Positions 42,481-54,072 of a stretch of DNA of 64,000 nucleotides are shown here, in pieces; the stretch's first letter is position 1, and every line of letters begins with the position of its first letter. This DNA comes from Linnemannia hyalina (lineage: Eukaryota > Mortierellomycota > Mortierellomycetes > Mortierellales > Mortierellaceae). The translations under genes were made by a program, and so were the position numbers. Where the stretch lies: assembly GCA_019671135.1 (NCBI GenBank), contig JAHRHY010000013.1, forward strand, positions 496,001 through 560,000. Reading direction: 5' to 3'. The notes below the pieces were generated by a model. That model had not been told where the DNA came from, ran no database searches, and saw only the letters and a program-made list of their open reading frames with translations.

Positions 42481-44745
42481 TTACTTGGGTGCTGCCTTGT
42501 CGGGCTTCTTGTCAGCAGCAAGCTTCAAAGAAGACCGCTCCGTAAACAACCAAGTAATGTGCGGAGGCAAAGTGTACACAAGTTCGGACTGATACCCAGG
42601 CAGCAAGAACTCGGCAACCTTCAACATGGGCCAATGTTTCCCCATCCATCGATACGAATCCAGTCGCATAGCCGACCTCATCACGGGAAGATCCACCCGG
42701 ACCGATCCGCGAAGCTCCCTCAGTTTTGTCAACCCGCCCAATAGATCCAGAAACCCGGGGGTGATATTATGGTTCCTTGGTGACGAAAACATGGATGGCT
42801 TTGGCGTGAAGGGCATGAGTAACATTCCTGGGAGAGTGATGTCGCTCCAGGTGGCGCCGGATGCGGTAGAGGCCGGGTAAACCAAACAGGCCTTCAAGTC
42901 TAGGATTTCCAACTGATGTAGCCTTCCAATCTGGTGATAGAACTTCTTGAGCGTCTCCCAGTTCGAGTCGCCTTGAGTGTGCCTCCAATCATGGAACCAA
43001 TCCGAGCTAGCATCTTTTTCTGGAGAAATTGGGGTGTATGCGAACCAATCCAACATGACAGGGATTTCAAGGTGTGAAAGGCGGAGACAGGCCCAAGGTT
43101 TTGCGATTGCGTGGGTTATGGCGAGAGAGATGTCTTGCAGACGCTGAATGTCGTCCAAGCTGTTGTCTTTGATGTCGCCTCCACCGCGCACGACCAGTTT
43201 CTTGAGAGCGGGGCAATTGCAGAGGAGGTCCAGGATGGTGGTCGAGTAGAGGGATTTCACGGCGTCAAAGGTGAGGTCGCAGAGCGTTTCCGAGTGCCGG
43301 AACAACTTAGAGGTCAGACAGGTGAAAGGCCCTTCCTTGAAGAACGAGATGTTGAATGCCTCGAGAGTATGTTGGTCAAGGATATCAATGATGTTCCCGG
43401 GGGTCTCATGGAACTCGTCGTGTTTCCTGGGATAGTCGACCGTGATCCTCTTGAGTCGCAAGCGCTGATTCTTGATAATGCACAGCAACTTGCCAAGACT
43501 GAAGGGCCGATGTCCGACTGTGGGTAAGACCAAGGTCTCCAACGCCGGACAGTTCTCCAGAACAGGACAAAACTCATCTGCGTACCCTACTTCAGGCTTA
43601 TCAGGCATCCGCAAACTCTTCAAGAGCGGCATCGGCCTCCTCGGAATCCCAACCCAACCACCCTGACCCGGTGTATACGAAGAGTCCATCCAATCCCGCA
43701 GTGCATTCCCCAAAAAGTACTCCTCCGTCATCGTATGGTCATACCAAGGCGTCACCACCACCGGAACCACCTTAGTCGCACCTCCAACCTCAGCTTTCAG
43801 ATGAAACACCTCCAGCGTATGACTACAATGAAACAACAAGTACTCCCCCACAAGATCCTTGGTCAGGTCCTGAGTCGTCATCTCCGTCGAAAGCTCCAAA
43901 GATCTCAGATACGCCAATCCCGAAAGTGTATGTGCCAAGATACTAACCGGCCACAGCGTCGTCAAGTCAACACCGTCGATTTTGACATGCGTGAGCGCCT
44001 TGTTGAAATACAAGATCCAGCAGAGAAACATGTTGATCGACGATTTTGAGATGGGGCATCGGACGGGGCGAGACCGCCAATTTGTAATACACTGGACCTT
44101 GAGCGCGCACTCCAAGCGGGTTAGGTTCGTCAGGGGTGGGAAGAGCAATCCTGCGTTGGCGGTGTAGACGGCCGGGACGTTCGATACGTGTCCGTAGGGG
44201 GAACTGATAGAGCTGGCGAGGAGCCATCCTGGGCGTTTTGAGACTGTCGTCCCCTCGTGTAAGGTCGTCTTTGCCAGCATCTCCTGCGCAGTCGCCGTCA
44301 TATCCTGTATTGTATCTCTCGAGGATACATCCATCAAGGCTACACCGGGCTTGAGGTACTTGACAACATCCATCAGCACACACAGTCCATAGAAATGGTG
44401 GGCAATAAACGACGACTGGCAGGACAAAGACCGGATATATCGTTGGTTGAGTGCGAAAGCTCTAGTCGCCGGACGGGAATCCAACAGACGGATGGTTTTG
44501 CTGTCAGGGTGGTCGAACGAATTCCCATCACCAAGGAGGTCAACGGTCTGCCAGAAGAGGGTGTGGAAGGCTCGGTAGTAGGTTTTGTTGGTTGCTCGGA
44601 AGAGAGCAATATCTTGCGCTGTAAGAAAGTAGCCGAGGAGTTGGAGTAGTTCGGGGATGGAGAAGAAGACCGCTGTTGCTGAGGGGTAAGAGGAGGTGGT
44701 GCTGTGGGAGAGGGTGGAGGAGTGGAGGTTTGAGAAGGGAGGCAT
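42481..44745 (-). CDS. F-box/LRR protein, 754 aa
   Basis: Single exon. The start MPPFSNLHSSTL at 44745 was preferred over a frame extension 28 codons upstream that reads like leader. The F-box is at about 26-68 (VFFSIPELLQLLGYFLTAQD, then LFRATNKTYYRAFHTLFW). LRR segments include LTRLECALKVQCITNW, LKSLRMPDKPEVGYADEF, CPALETLVLPTVGHRPF and CPALKKLVVRGGGD. The C-terminus has LRELRGSVRVDLP and the signature WMGKHWPMLKVAEFLLPGY, ending with a Lys/Pro/Ala tail. The next minus-strand gene, 45533-47569, has the same opening (FFSIPEL..) and ending, so the two look like an old tandem duplicate. Confidence 0.88.
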   Translation of the reverse strand: MPPFSNLHSSTLSHSTTSSYPSATAVFFSIPELLQLLGYFLTAQDIALFRATNKTYYRAFHTLFWQTVDLLGDGNSFDHPDSKTIRLLDSRPATRAFALNQRYIRSLSCQSSFIAHHFYGLCVLMDVVKYLKPGVALMDVSSRDTIQDMTATAQEMLAKTTLHEGTTVSKRPGWLLASSISSPYGHVSNVPAVYTANAGLLFPPLTNLTRLECALKVQCITNWRSRPVRCPISKSSINMFLCWILYFNKALTHVKIDGVDLTTLWPVSILAHTLSGLAYLRSLELSTEMTTQDLTKDLVGEYLLFHCSHTLEVFHLKAEVGGATKVVPVVVTPWYDHTMTEEYFLGNALRDWMDSSYTPGQGGWVGIPRRPMPLLKSLRMPDKPEVGYADEFCPVLENCPALETLVLPTVGHRPFSLGKLLCIIKNQRLRLKRITVDYPRKHDEFHETPGNIIDILDQHTLEAFNISFFKEGPFTCLTSKLFRHSETLCDLTFDAVKSLYSTTILDLLCNCPALKKLVVRGGGDIKDNSLDDIQRLQDISLAITHAIAKPWACLRLSHLEIPVMLDWFAYTPISPEKDASSDWFHDWRHTQGDSNWETLKKFYHQIGRLHQLEILDLKACLVYPASTASGATWSDITLPGMLLMPFTPKPSMFSSPRNHNITPGFLDLLGGLTKLRELRGSVRVDLPVMRSAMRLDSYRWMGKHWPMLKVAEFLLPGYQSELVYTLPPHITWLFTERSSLKLAADKKPDKAAPK

Positions 44746-45532
44746 GGTTGCGATTGCCAATGTAGAGATGGTGAATGAGAAAGTGTGTGAGTTGTGAACA
44801 AGCAATAGAAGGAAGAAATAGAGGAGCAAAGGAGTGATGGGGGCTCACGGTCTATGTGAAAAAAAAGTTAAAAATCAAAGCGGCGTGTTTTAGCATGCAA
44901 TTCCACTGTCCATGTGCTCCAGGAACAACGACACAGTGTCTGTCTGTCGGTAACACCCCTTTTTACAACCCCGGATGTCGCCGGCGGAAGGACGCAGTCG
45001 AAGAGGAGCACAGTCAACACGAGTCAGTCGATTTTGATGGTAATCACCGCGAACGTTAATGGTTTCACTAATAACAGAGGATTGTTCAAACCCTACTTTC
45101 GCGTCTACTTTTTTTTTCAGCCTCGTCAACGTGGACGCGAACGCGGAGTTGCGACTTTGATTCGTTGTTCCCCTCTTCTGTTTGGAGACCTGCGGCGGGG
45201 GTCTCTATTAATCTCTTTCTTCCACTCTTTCTTCCACTCTTTCCCCCCACCCTTTCTCGCATGTACACATACACTCGGCTACGGATCGACTGTACACGCA
45301 TGGACACCAATACTGGCCTCCAACGATGCTATCTTTACACGATGGACGACCATGGACAAGCCATAGGACAACAACAACAAAGATTATCTTACAGGGGAGT
45401 AAAATCAAATCTTTCAACCTTTTTCTTGCTCATAAGCTACTTGGACAAGAGAATACCTACGACCATCATCGTCTTTCCTTGGTAAAACACAGAAAAGTAG
45501 GCAAATTCTCAATAAATATTTATGGCTGCCAT
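44746..45532. other. Spacer between two minus-strand F-box genes
   Basis: About 790 bp with no supported gene. It contains a poly-T near 45110-45117 and a repeated ttcttccactctttc near 45218-45242. It presumably contains the promoter of the 44745 gene and the 3' end of the 45533 gene. Confidence 0.6.
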
Positions 45533-47569
45533 TTATATGCGGGGAAAGTATTGTGGAGTGTCAGGTCCAGTCTTGGATAGTTTCGTAAATGGTCGCTGCT
45601 CGATCAACCACTGCATATGAGAGGGAATTCTTCCATCCTCCAAAGCCTCATAACCCTCTGGCAGAAACTCGGCAACTCTCAGCTCAGGCCAATGCGTATG
45701 CATAAACTCAACCTCTTTCATGCCCATGTATGCCTTCACAGCAGGTCGATCGATCCGGAAGGACCCTCGAAGCTCCCTCAATTTCCTCAACTGGCTCAGC
45801 TCACGCAGATATCCGATCTTGCCTTGTTGTTGTCGTCCTCCTTCCTGCACCATCTCCGCCATCGTCGCATCGTCGTCGGAAAGACACAGTAGCCGTGGAA
45901 AGGTGAATTCGGCATAGGGTCTCAGCACCTTTGTTGGTTCCTCCTCTGCAAATCCCGATGTCGCTCTGAGATCCAGCACCTCGAGCTCAGTCAGCGTACC
46001 CAATTGCTTGTAAAACCACTGCAGTCGAGCCCAGCGCCGCCTGTTTGCCTCAAACACATCGACCTCGACTGTCGGTTTTGCGCTGGCTGGCTTCCCCAGT
46101 CTCATCCGGGACGCCAGGATAGCACTCATCCTTTCGTTTCGTACGTTAATGCTCATATGTACAGTAGGGGTAGGCTTTGGAGGCAGGCGGGGCTTGTCCC
46201 GCTTGTCGTTCCAGTCAACCACAATCTTCAAGAACCGCAGTCGCGTGCTGACCCATGGCACCTCCGGATCCATGTCCTCCAACCACAACTTGATCCGGAA
46301 AGGATCAGCTGCGCCAATCTCCAGATGCTCCAACGCCCGACAACCTGTCAAGATCCCCTGGATCGTCGAGCTCTTGAAGGAGTATGTCCACGGAAACCTA
46401 ATCTCCCGTAGAGTCTCCGAATGTCGTTGTATAGCGTCCAGAGTCCGTGTCGGCCACGAATCTGAGTAATCACCCATCGCCCACACCCGCAGTCGATTCA
46501 TCTCTATGCCCTCCAAAACCGGCAAGACACCATGTCCATGACAGTCGAAATGGATCACCTTGCAAGTCAACTCCTGAAGACGAGGCCACAGGTCTTTGAT
46601 AGCTCCAGCCACATTTCCAAAGCCTCGCCCCCCGCGAGTCAGAGGCACGTCCCACGCCTCAACGTTAGGACAGATCTTCATCATCCGGACAAGTTGGTCG
46701 TGCTCATATCCCCTCATGTTCCAAGGGACTTTTAGTCGTGTCACGCGATAGAGGGGCTCCTGCCGTACCTCCAGAGGTCCCTCCTCGTCCAGCTCCATAG
46801 AGTTGTAAAGGTCGAGGTTGTCGCTGTCGTATTCGTTAAAGCCGCCGACGTAATTTTGCCCTTCAAGTAACTCCAGGGTAGGCGGGCAGGTGAGCAAGAT
46901 CATCTGGAAGGTAGGGACGGCCATGTCCTTCATAAGACCGCAACTGAACCGCAGGTGTCGAAGGCAAGACAGCCTAGAGACTGTCCTGGCAAACACGCGA
47001 CCCAGGTGGTGTCCGTTAAGTGGCTCATCCCGCAGAGTGAGATGTGTCAGGCCACGGTTAAGACTGATGAACCAGCACATGGACAGACCAAGGTCAAGCG
47101 TTGTCGTCGTCACACCCTGCAACGAACGCTCGTCAATGGCTGTCGCTGTCGAGACGTCGAGTCGAACCAGCTGGGTGATTGGAGGAAATGGAAAGACTGA
47201 ACACGAGCGACCCCAAGTGGAGGCAGGACGGCGGAGGTAATTCGGGTGAGGCAAAATAACATCTGGCCGCGAATCCATGTAGGCGTAAAGTCCTTCGATA
47301 TAATACAGGAGAAAGTCGGCCTTGGTCCTGAGGTGGCGAATGAATCCGATATTCCGGTATAGGGCACCGCATGCTTCTGGAGAGTCCATAAGGCGGACAA
47401 TCGCACTGGAGGTGTTGATGGTCACATCGGTCCAGAAGTAGGGCGTGAAGGCGGCGTAGTTGTTGCGGTTTGTCCGTAGGAGAGCAGGGAGGTCCTGTGG
47501 GGTGAGGTAGGGTGCGAGGACGTCGACCAGCTCTGGTATGGAGAAGAATGTGTCCGATGCCGGTGTCAT
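45533..47569 (-). CDS. F-box/LRR protein, 678 aa
   Basis: Single exon. The start MTPASDTFFSIPELVDVL at 47569 places the F-box at the extreme N-terminus (about 7-50: FFSIPELVDVLAPYLTPQD, then LLRTNRNNYAAFTPYFW), as in the neighbouring paralogue. LRR segments include LTHLTLRDEPLNGHHLG, RLSCLRHLRFSCGLMKD, RALEHLEIGAADPFRI and LTELEVLDLRATSGFAE. The C-terminus has LRELRGSFRIDRP and FMHTHWPELRVAEFLPEGY, followed by SHMQWLIEQRPF. It is divergent with the plus-strand F-box gene at 48170. It is a predicted SCF receptor of unknown target. Confidence 0.88.
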   Translation of the reverse strand: MTPASDTFFSIPELVDVLAPYLTPQDLPALLRTNRNNYAAFTPYFWTDVTINTSSAIVRLMDSPEACGALYRNIGFIRHLRTKADFLLYYIEGLYAYMDSRPDVILPHPNYLRRPASTWGRSCSVFPFPPITQLVRLDVSTATAIDERSLQGVTTTTLDLGLSMCWFISLNRGLTHLTLRDEPLNGHHLGRVFARTVSRLSCLRHLRFSCGLMKDMAVPTFQMILLTCPPTLELLEGQNYVGGFNEYDSDNLDLYNSMELDEEGPLEVRQEPLYRVTRLKVPWNMRGYEHDQLVRMMKICPNVEAWDVPLTRGGRGFGNVAGAIKDLWPRLQELTCKVIHFDCHGHGVLPVLEGIEMNRLRVWAMGDYSDSWPTRTLDAIQRHSETLREIRFPWTYSFKSSTIQGILTGCRALEHLEIGAADPFRIKLWLEDMDPEVPWVSTRLRFLKIVVDWNDKRDKPRLPPKPTPTVHMSINVRNERMSAILASRMRLGKPASAKPTVEVDVFEANRRRWARLQWFYKQLGTLTELEVLDLRATSGFAEEEPTKVLRPYAEFTFPRLLCLSDDDATMAEMVQEGGRQQQGKIGYLRELSQLRKLRELRGSFRIDRPAVKAYMGMKEVEFMHTHWPELRVAEFLPEGYEALEDGRIPSHMQWLIEQRPFTKLSKTGPDTPQYFPRI

Positions 47570-48169
47570 GGCAGACAACAAGTGTGAATGGGCAGAGTAA
47601 TGTTGAGAACGCAAGAAGGAAATGAATGCAAAAAAGTGGAAAGGCAATCCTCTCTACTTTTTGGAGACAAAAATTGCGTAGTATCCTGCAAACCATGGGA
47701 ACCTGGACCATCCCACCCCTTCTCTCTTCTCTACTCCATCTAAACCCTATTACGGCTTTGTTGACTGCGATTGCACTTCACTAGGGTGTCCTTTTGAGCT
47801 GCAAGTGGAGTGAAAGAGAGTAAGTGGCCGTTGCCTGAGATTATTTTTATCACTTCTACGACGACAGGCTATCAATGATGGGGCCTGGATGGAACACCGC
47901 GTTCTTGTTTTCAATTCAGCTCTTACATCCATAGCACACCTGGCGAAGCCAAGTGAGAGGGACTGTAAATCCCCGCGGAGTTCGTCATGAACTTTGGCCA
48001 GGTCCAAACCAAAAAAGAAGAGGGGAGGCATAAATACAACCCCTGGCACTTCACCATTTTCACCTCTCACCTCCACTTCCAACAGTTCACTTTTACTCCC
48101 TCGCCTTCGCTTTCATCGACAACCCACACTCCTTCACAAAACTCCCCTCAGTGGCAAGCTACCCCAACC
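47570..48169. promoter_or_regulatory. Divergent promoter region between two F-box genes
   Basis: A 600-bp spacer separates start codons facing away from each other. CT-rich stretches approach both starts (for example 48052-48168 on the plus strand). No particular site is claimed. Confidence 0.45.
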
Positions 48170-50347
48170 ATGGTGGGATCCCCAGTTATCCTCGACGCAC
48201 TCTCCTCCCCAGATATCCTTCCTCTCCTCACCTCTCACCTAAACCCCCACGACCTGATCCAATGCATCCTTGTCTCCCACGCCTTTTCCCAGCACTTCAC
48301 CCCCCATCTCTGGTACACTATATCTCTCCAACACCCGTACCAAGAAGCTCGCTTCATAACCACGACATCATCCTCGCATATGCACAAGGCCCTCGTCAAG
48401 AACGCAAAGTATATCCACATTATCCGTGTCCGGTCTATCTCCTGTCTAGAACCGTTTATTTGCGTCCCGGGAATCTTCATGGAGAACTTGCACACGCTCG
48501 AGTTCCCCTGGACGAAGGTTCCGTTGATTGTTAGTCGGGGGTTGGCGTTGCCGGGGCAGAGGGAGGGGTTATGGTCGCTTTTTAAGTTGGAAGGGTCGAG
48601 TGAGGATGTGGAGAGGGAGTCAGAGAGGAGGATACTAGAGGAGGATAGGATGGCCAGGGATGCGGAGCGGATGGCGAAGCAGATTGCATCTGAGGATAAC
48701 ATTGACGCTATTGCGTCAAATTCGACGATGGTATCGGGATCGGTGACTCAGGACTGGATCCGCTACAGAGCTATGTATCCGATGCGACGAGAACAGATCA
48801 TGCACGATCTCGTCTCGAAGCGGGCCTACAAGGCCTACGAACAGGATTTGCGTCGTTACACCCAAAACAGAGAGCACCAGCACCAGCAAGAGACAGCAGC
48901 ACAACCAGGAATTACTGTTAACGAGAGAGAGGAGGAAGACGAGGAGAAGGCGATGAACACAGAACAGAAACGGAGGCTGTCGAGAATTAAACTCCAAGAG
49001 GTCGTTGGAGAGATTGTGGCTTTCAACAAAGAATACCCTCGCCTTCCCGTCCACAATCACGACGAACAGGCCCTCAGCGTGGTGCAATTGCTACGAAAGG
49101 ATCTTCAAGAAAAGTTCATGACGCGACACTTGCAGTTGGAAGTCGACGAGAGAGCAGCATCAGCAACACTAAAGAAGGGGAGTCAAGCAGAACTCGACCA
49201 GTTCAGCGAGAACGTGCCGATTTTAGTGATGCTTGCAGACTTTTTCCAGCGCTACCCTGCCGTCCGCACCTTTAGGGACTACGGCAACCATATCGAAAGC
49301 GAGCGCCTGTGGGGACAGAACATGATCGATGGCTTTCTCCCGTCCCATGTGTGCTCGATGCGACATCTCTCCTGGTCGACTACCCATGGAGCCACAGCCA
49401 ATTACAAGTACCGTTGGCAACTCGAGGGGTTCTTGCAGGCGTCCTATCTGAATCTCGAGTCCTTGCGCCTTTCCCTCCTCTATCCGTCAGGAATGGACCT
49501 GACGGTGTCACAACACGCAATCCCCCACCGCAGGGATCACCCGAGTTATCTCCTTCTCGACGAAGAAAAGGCGGTCGTCGCCACCATCGACGATAGGATA
49601 AAGTTGATGCAGCGAGCAAAGCCCATCAAGTTTCTCACACAGCTGTTTATTGAGGACCCCATGTGCCCGGGTACCCTCACCTGGAGCAAGGACTATATCA
49701 TCCCGCTTTGGGTTCCCTTCCTCCAGAGATGCCCTAACCTGCGCTCTTTGGCCCTTGGATCCTGCCCACCCCCGATCTGGTTCGAGATTGCCCGTATCCT
49801 CCAAGCCCATTGCCCTCATGTAGAAGACCTGGCAATCGCGTACGGCCGTCAACTCAACATCCGACACCTCGACAAGTGTGACGCAGCCCTGTCGGCTCTG
49901 TTCTTTGCTTGCTCACACCCGCACATAGACGACTCTTTCGGTCAGGACGACGAGACCATATCCGAAGAACCGATCGAACCCGCAATGGGGCTCAAGCGCC
50001 TTCGCCTCGACGCCCTTGTCCTCCCCCTCAAGAGCCACGCCCTCCGCATGCTCCTCGACTACCACTCTGGATCATTGACAGATCTGGGTATTATGGATTG
50101 TAAAAACCTGCAGAAGGGCTTTAACCGAAGCACGCTACTCAAGATCCTTAGATCCTTTAAGCAGTTGGAGCAGGTGCATTTGTTGCCGTCTGGGGAGGTG
50201 GAGTATGTGGAGGGGGATCATGTCTTTGACGCCCAGGTCTTGATCGACTCTATCAGGGCTCCGACACAGTACACCATTGCAACATCGACATGGGCTTGTG
50301 CAACGTCGCTCAAGGTTCTTCGGATCATGATCGGAGGTCTTGCAAGC

Positions 50348-50381
<34 letters not shown>

Positions 50382-50872
50382 CTGCCATGGACACAACAGC
50401 AGACGGAGACTTTGACCTCCAACGACAAATCTACCGCTTCCTCGGATCGCTCAAAAACCTAGAAGAACTATGCCTCGGCTTCGGACCCGAAGAAGACTCG
50501 ATCTTCACCCTCCCCCAGGATCAAGGACGCCAAAAGGAATGCCTCGACTTTTCGTTAGATACAGGTCTCGAGTTGTTGGAAGGGTTGAAGTCTCTGCGGG
50601 TGCTGAATGTCGCTAGGATGAACCACCAGATCCGCCTGCCAGAGGTCCAATGGATGTGTCGAACCTGGCCACAGTTGCAGATGATTGAAGGACTGCTGAA
50701 GGTCAAGAGCTTGGAGCGATGGCAGGCAGTTGTAGAAGCTGATGTAGATGGTGTTGATGATGTTGCGGTTGCTGTTGAGTGGGGTGAGTCGCTGTCTGAG
50801 GATAGGAGACTCGAGGAAGATTTGATCGTTTGTTGGTTACAGACCCATCGACCTCAATTGCGATTCACATAA
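48170..50872 (+). CDS. F-box/LRR protein with charged helical insert, 900 aa
   Basis: Single exon. MVGSPVILDALSSPDILPLL at 48170 was taken as the start; the upstream frame is leader-like and the context is good (ccaaccATGGTG). The F-box spans about 8-50 (ILPLLTSHLNPHDLIQ, then CILVSHAFSQHFTPHLWYT). Residues about 143-265 form an unusual charged, probably helical insert (DVERESERRILEEDRMARD, then EREEEDEEKAMNTEQKRRL) before the LRRs begin. LRR segments include LNLESLRLSLLYPSGMD, CPNLRSLALGSCPPP and LKRLRLDALVLPLKSHALR. A run of Asn from (aac)n lies near 726-738. The C-terminus carries WMCRTWPQLQMIEGLL. It is the longest complete member of the array here. Confidence 0.87.
50347..50382 (+). repeat. 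(AAC)n microsatellite encoding poly-Asn
   Basis: About twelve AAC units lie inside the coding sequence of the 900-residue F-box protein and keep its frame. Length variation between strains would be expected. Confidence 0.85.
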
Positions 50873-51039
50873 CTTATTTTATCTATATCATTTTGTTCTC
50901 GTACAAAAAAAAACAGAAACAACACAACAAATTGGATACGATTCTCTATAGTTTGTTTACTTTTGTGAATCGTAAAATAAAGTGTTCGTTACTCTACTCC
51001 AGTCATAACATGATGGGGGAACCAGCCGGAGCAGCCAGC

Positions 51040-53595
51040 TTACTTGGAACGACTCCACCACTTGCCCAACTTCTCCAACCCATACTTTCCTGTCTTGATC
51101 ACACCCGCCGTCGCAATCCCTTTGACCGACTGACTAAACGCCGGGATCTGGACAATAGAATGCACAGTGCTCGCCAAATACTTGTCCAAAGCTGGTGCCG
51201 TCGCAACCGACTGGATCTCCTGCTCGTCCTCCTTCACAATCTGCACGCCTGCCTTCGAGAGCGCAGAGTGGTACCTGTACAACGTCCCCTGCTTCAGCTT
51301 TGGCGGTAACTTTTGGAATGTCCTAGATCGCACCAAAGGTGAAACATCTTGCTCCAGATGGCCCTCCCGCAACGTCGTAACGTTACTGAGGTTGGCGAGG
51401 AGGGGGTCGTAGAGTCGATGGAACTGGGATATCTGGGCATTGACAATGTTTTGCACCTTGTGAGGGTTCTCGCCAATGCTCATCCGGAAGTCGCCTAGGT
51501 AAGATAATCCTGCGATTTTGGTGAAGAGTTCCTCGGATGTGAATTTCGCGGGGAGGGAGAGGAGTGCTACACGGGTGGCGTTGAAGAGGTTGACTTGGTT
51601 TGACAGCCTTGTCCTTGGATCATCCAGCAGAATCTTGACCTATTTCGTTGTAATGGAAGGGAAGGGAAGAAGAGGAGGGGGGGTTGTTGTTAGTGAGAAT
51701 TGTCATTCTGGGATTTCGGTAAAGATGAACGTGAGAAAACATGCCAAGGGTGATGACTTACGGGCTTGTGAAGGCGTCCAGACAGGTACATGGTGTCCCA
51801 GTTCAGCAGGTCATTACAAAGGGTATCAATTGACACAACTCCATACTTGATCATCTATAAAGAACAGAAAAGGGTTCACAACGTGGCACGAAATAGAGTT
51901 TTAGTAAAAATATACGCAGAAAGAATACGAGAAAAAAAAACGATGGGGTAACGTCAACAGCGAAGAAGGCCAAAGAACAAACGAGAAAAAAAGACAAGAA
52001 TGCAAGCACTTACCATGCCGTTTACTTCGACAAAGGGGTTGAAGTATACTCCTGCACCGAAACGCTCCTGTGTCATGGCGACGGCCTTGCTTCCAAACTT
52101 GCCCAGCATGGAGTAGTGGTGTGGATTTGCCTGCAGGTTAAGCGAGTGCCAGTGCTGTGGGTGTGACACTCCGAAAATAAAGTCGACCATTGGCTTTTCC
52201 TACATACCGGGTGAAGCAATTGAAAGAGAGGAGTGAAGTGAGTACTTTAGCACGGTTTGATTCGTTTTCCGCAAGGATGAAAAAAAGCACAGAAAAGAAA
52301 AGAGAATGATTCTCTCCTGGATGATCCAGACCCGTTCCGCTCCTGATCCGCCCCACGAAAAATTAAATGCGCGTTGAGCGATTATTTTTTCCTTTCCCTT
52401 CTCCCACCCTTCTTTCTCCCAGCAAGGGCAGTCCACTCCCACTCCATTCCATTACTTTTCCGCTGTGGGAAAGACAGAAAAAGGAAACTGCGTCCAGTGT
52501 GGGGAACTTCATTTAATCGTGACAAACCTCAACAAAAATAACAGCAAGGCTCTCATCATTTCTTGTCTGTCTGTTGCTCCCTCTTTGTTGCTGCAAAATC
52601 CACATCATGGGCATGCGCAATGTTATTATTGCTGTCAAACTGTCGTTGATTAATCCCGTCCCGATCTGTGTGTTTTTTTGGCGCTGTCTCTTTGAACCGT
52701 CCTTTTCATTCACTCTCCTGACCTCTTTAAAGTCCTCCCAAGCGCAGACATACAAAACACCCCGCATTAAGCAGAAAAACAAACAGAAAATTGACTCACC
52801 TTGCCGTCGTACCCTTTTTGGGCAAAAACTCCGGAGCCATAAGCAAACGCATAGCGGATCGGTGCCTTGTGATGAATCGTATCAACCACAGATTTGAGCT
52901 GCTGCCACATTTCCTCGTCAATGTCGATATGCTGGTTGTCGCCAAACTTGGGGGGCAGCCTCGACATGTCTGCAGGGACCTCAAAGTCCCGGATATAGTT
53001 GGGTCTGCGTTGGCGCACTGGCGAGGTGGCTGTAAAAGTTCCTGTCTTGGGTCCATTGCTGCTAGTGCTAGTGCCGTTGTTAACGTTACTCGTTGCTGTT
53101 GCTGCTGGACTAGCGGTGGCTCCGGTGCTCAGTGCACGGATACTGTTGCCATGAACGCTGCTCGTGGTAGTGGTAGTGTGGTTGCTATTCAGATCGAAAA
53201 GGGTTGAACTTCCTGCGCTCTGTAATGCTGGCGACTGTGCAGCTCTGGCACGCGTAGAGTAATTGGCGGTCTGTCCTTGTCCCCGCTGGTTACTGTTTTG
53301 GTGAGCCAATTGATCCGAAAGCGATTGAAAGATGCCGTCCTTGGGTGCCCATGCTACTACGTATCGGAGACCCTGCTGCTGACAACGGGCAATAGTTCCT
53401 GGCTATATCGATAGAATTGTCACGAAGGTGAGCGAGAGTAAGAGTAGTGGTGAAGAAGAAAGAGGATGTTAGAGGCTGTGAAAGGAAGGTTGCAGAGAGC
53501 GGATTACTGTTCCCGGAGAAGAAGTTGTGCAATGCCGAAGTATGAGGTATGCAGGCATGGAGTGGACGTACTGAGGTTAAGAGAGGGATCAGCAT
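51040..53595 (-). CDS. TAM41: Mitochondrial CDP-diacylglycerol synthase TAM41
   Basis: Five exons on the minus strand, 53595-53572, 53402-52800, 52199-52014, 51854-51762 and 51639-51040, encode 501 residues. Core motifs are YAFAYGSGVFAQKGYDGK (Gly197-Ser-Gly, nucleotidyltransferase type), then PMVDFIFGVSHPQHWHSLN. They continue with NPHHYSMLGKFGSKAVA, LLNWDTMYLSGRLHKP and YLGDFRMSIGENPHKVQNIV. TAM41 makes CDP-DAG from phosphatidic acid and CTP on the matrix side of the inner membrane, the first step toward cardiolipin. The segment of about residues 40-125 is a Ser/Thr/Asn-rich insert absent from the conserved core. The 24-nt first exon (MLIPLLTS) is the least certain part; it was chosen because its GTACGT donor joins in phase. 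Confidence 0.9.
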
Positions 53596-54072
53596 CGGAT
53601 CAGTCTTGTGAGGGAGGGAGGGAGGGAGGAGTAGGAATGGAAGAAGAGCGGAAAGTGTAGAGGAGGAAGAGGCGAGAGAGGAGAAGAAGAAAAGAGGGAA
53701 GGAAAAGGGAAGGAAGGAAGGAAGAAGAAGAAGAAAGGCCAAGGCCGGACGGAGAAGTGTATATGCCTTTCTCACCCTATATCTTTATCTGCCATTGCTT
53801 GTCTTTGTGGTCCCACGAAAATTCGCGGGTGGAGGTCAAGTACAAGAATAGAGGCAGAGAGAAAGTGCAACCAATGATATCACCTAAATCAACGTACACG
53901 GTCGGGGTCACTTCTTTGTCTTCATTCCCACGTACGAAACGATCTTACCATTTCTCGTTGCCACCAAAAACACTTGCCGTGAAGATGGAAGCAACCCTTT
54001 TACATTCTCTCCTTCTCTCTTCCTCTCTTCCTCTTCCTCTTCATCGTCCACTTCTCGTCACCCCAAAGCACA
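53596..54072. promoter_or_regulatory. Divergent promoter between TAM41 and an F-box gene
   Basis: A 477-bp spacer between divergent starts. The TAM41 side has a purine-rich block with (ggga)n and (ggaa)n units from about 53615 to 53735. The F-box side is CT-rich (54000-54060). Confidence 0.45.

Noticed and set aside
45165..45580. Plus-strand open frames between two F-box genes
   Set aside because: There is no recognisable domain. They overlap repeated CT sequence and run into the 3' end of the minus-strand gene.
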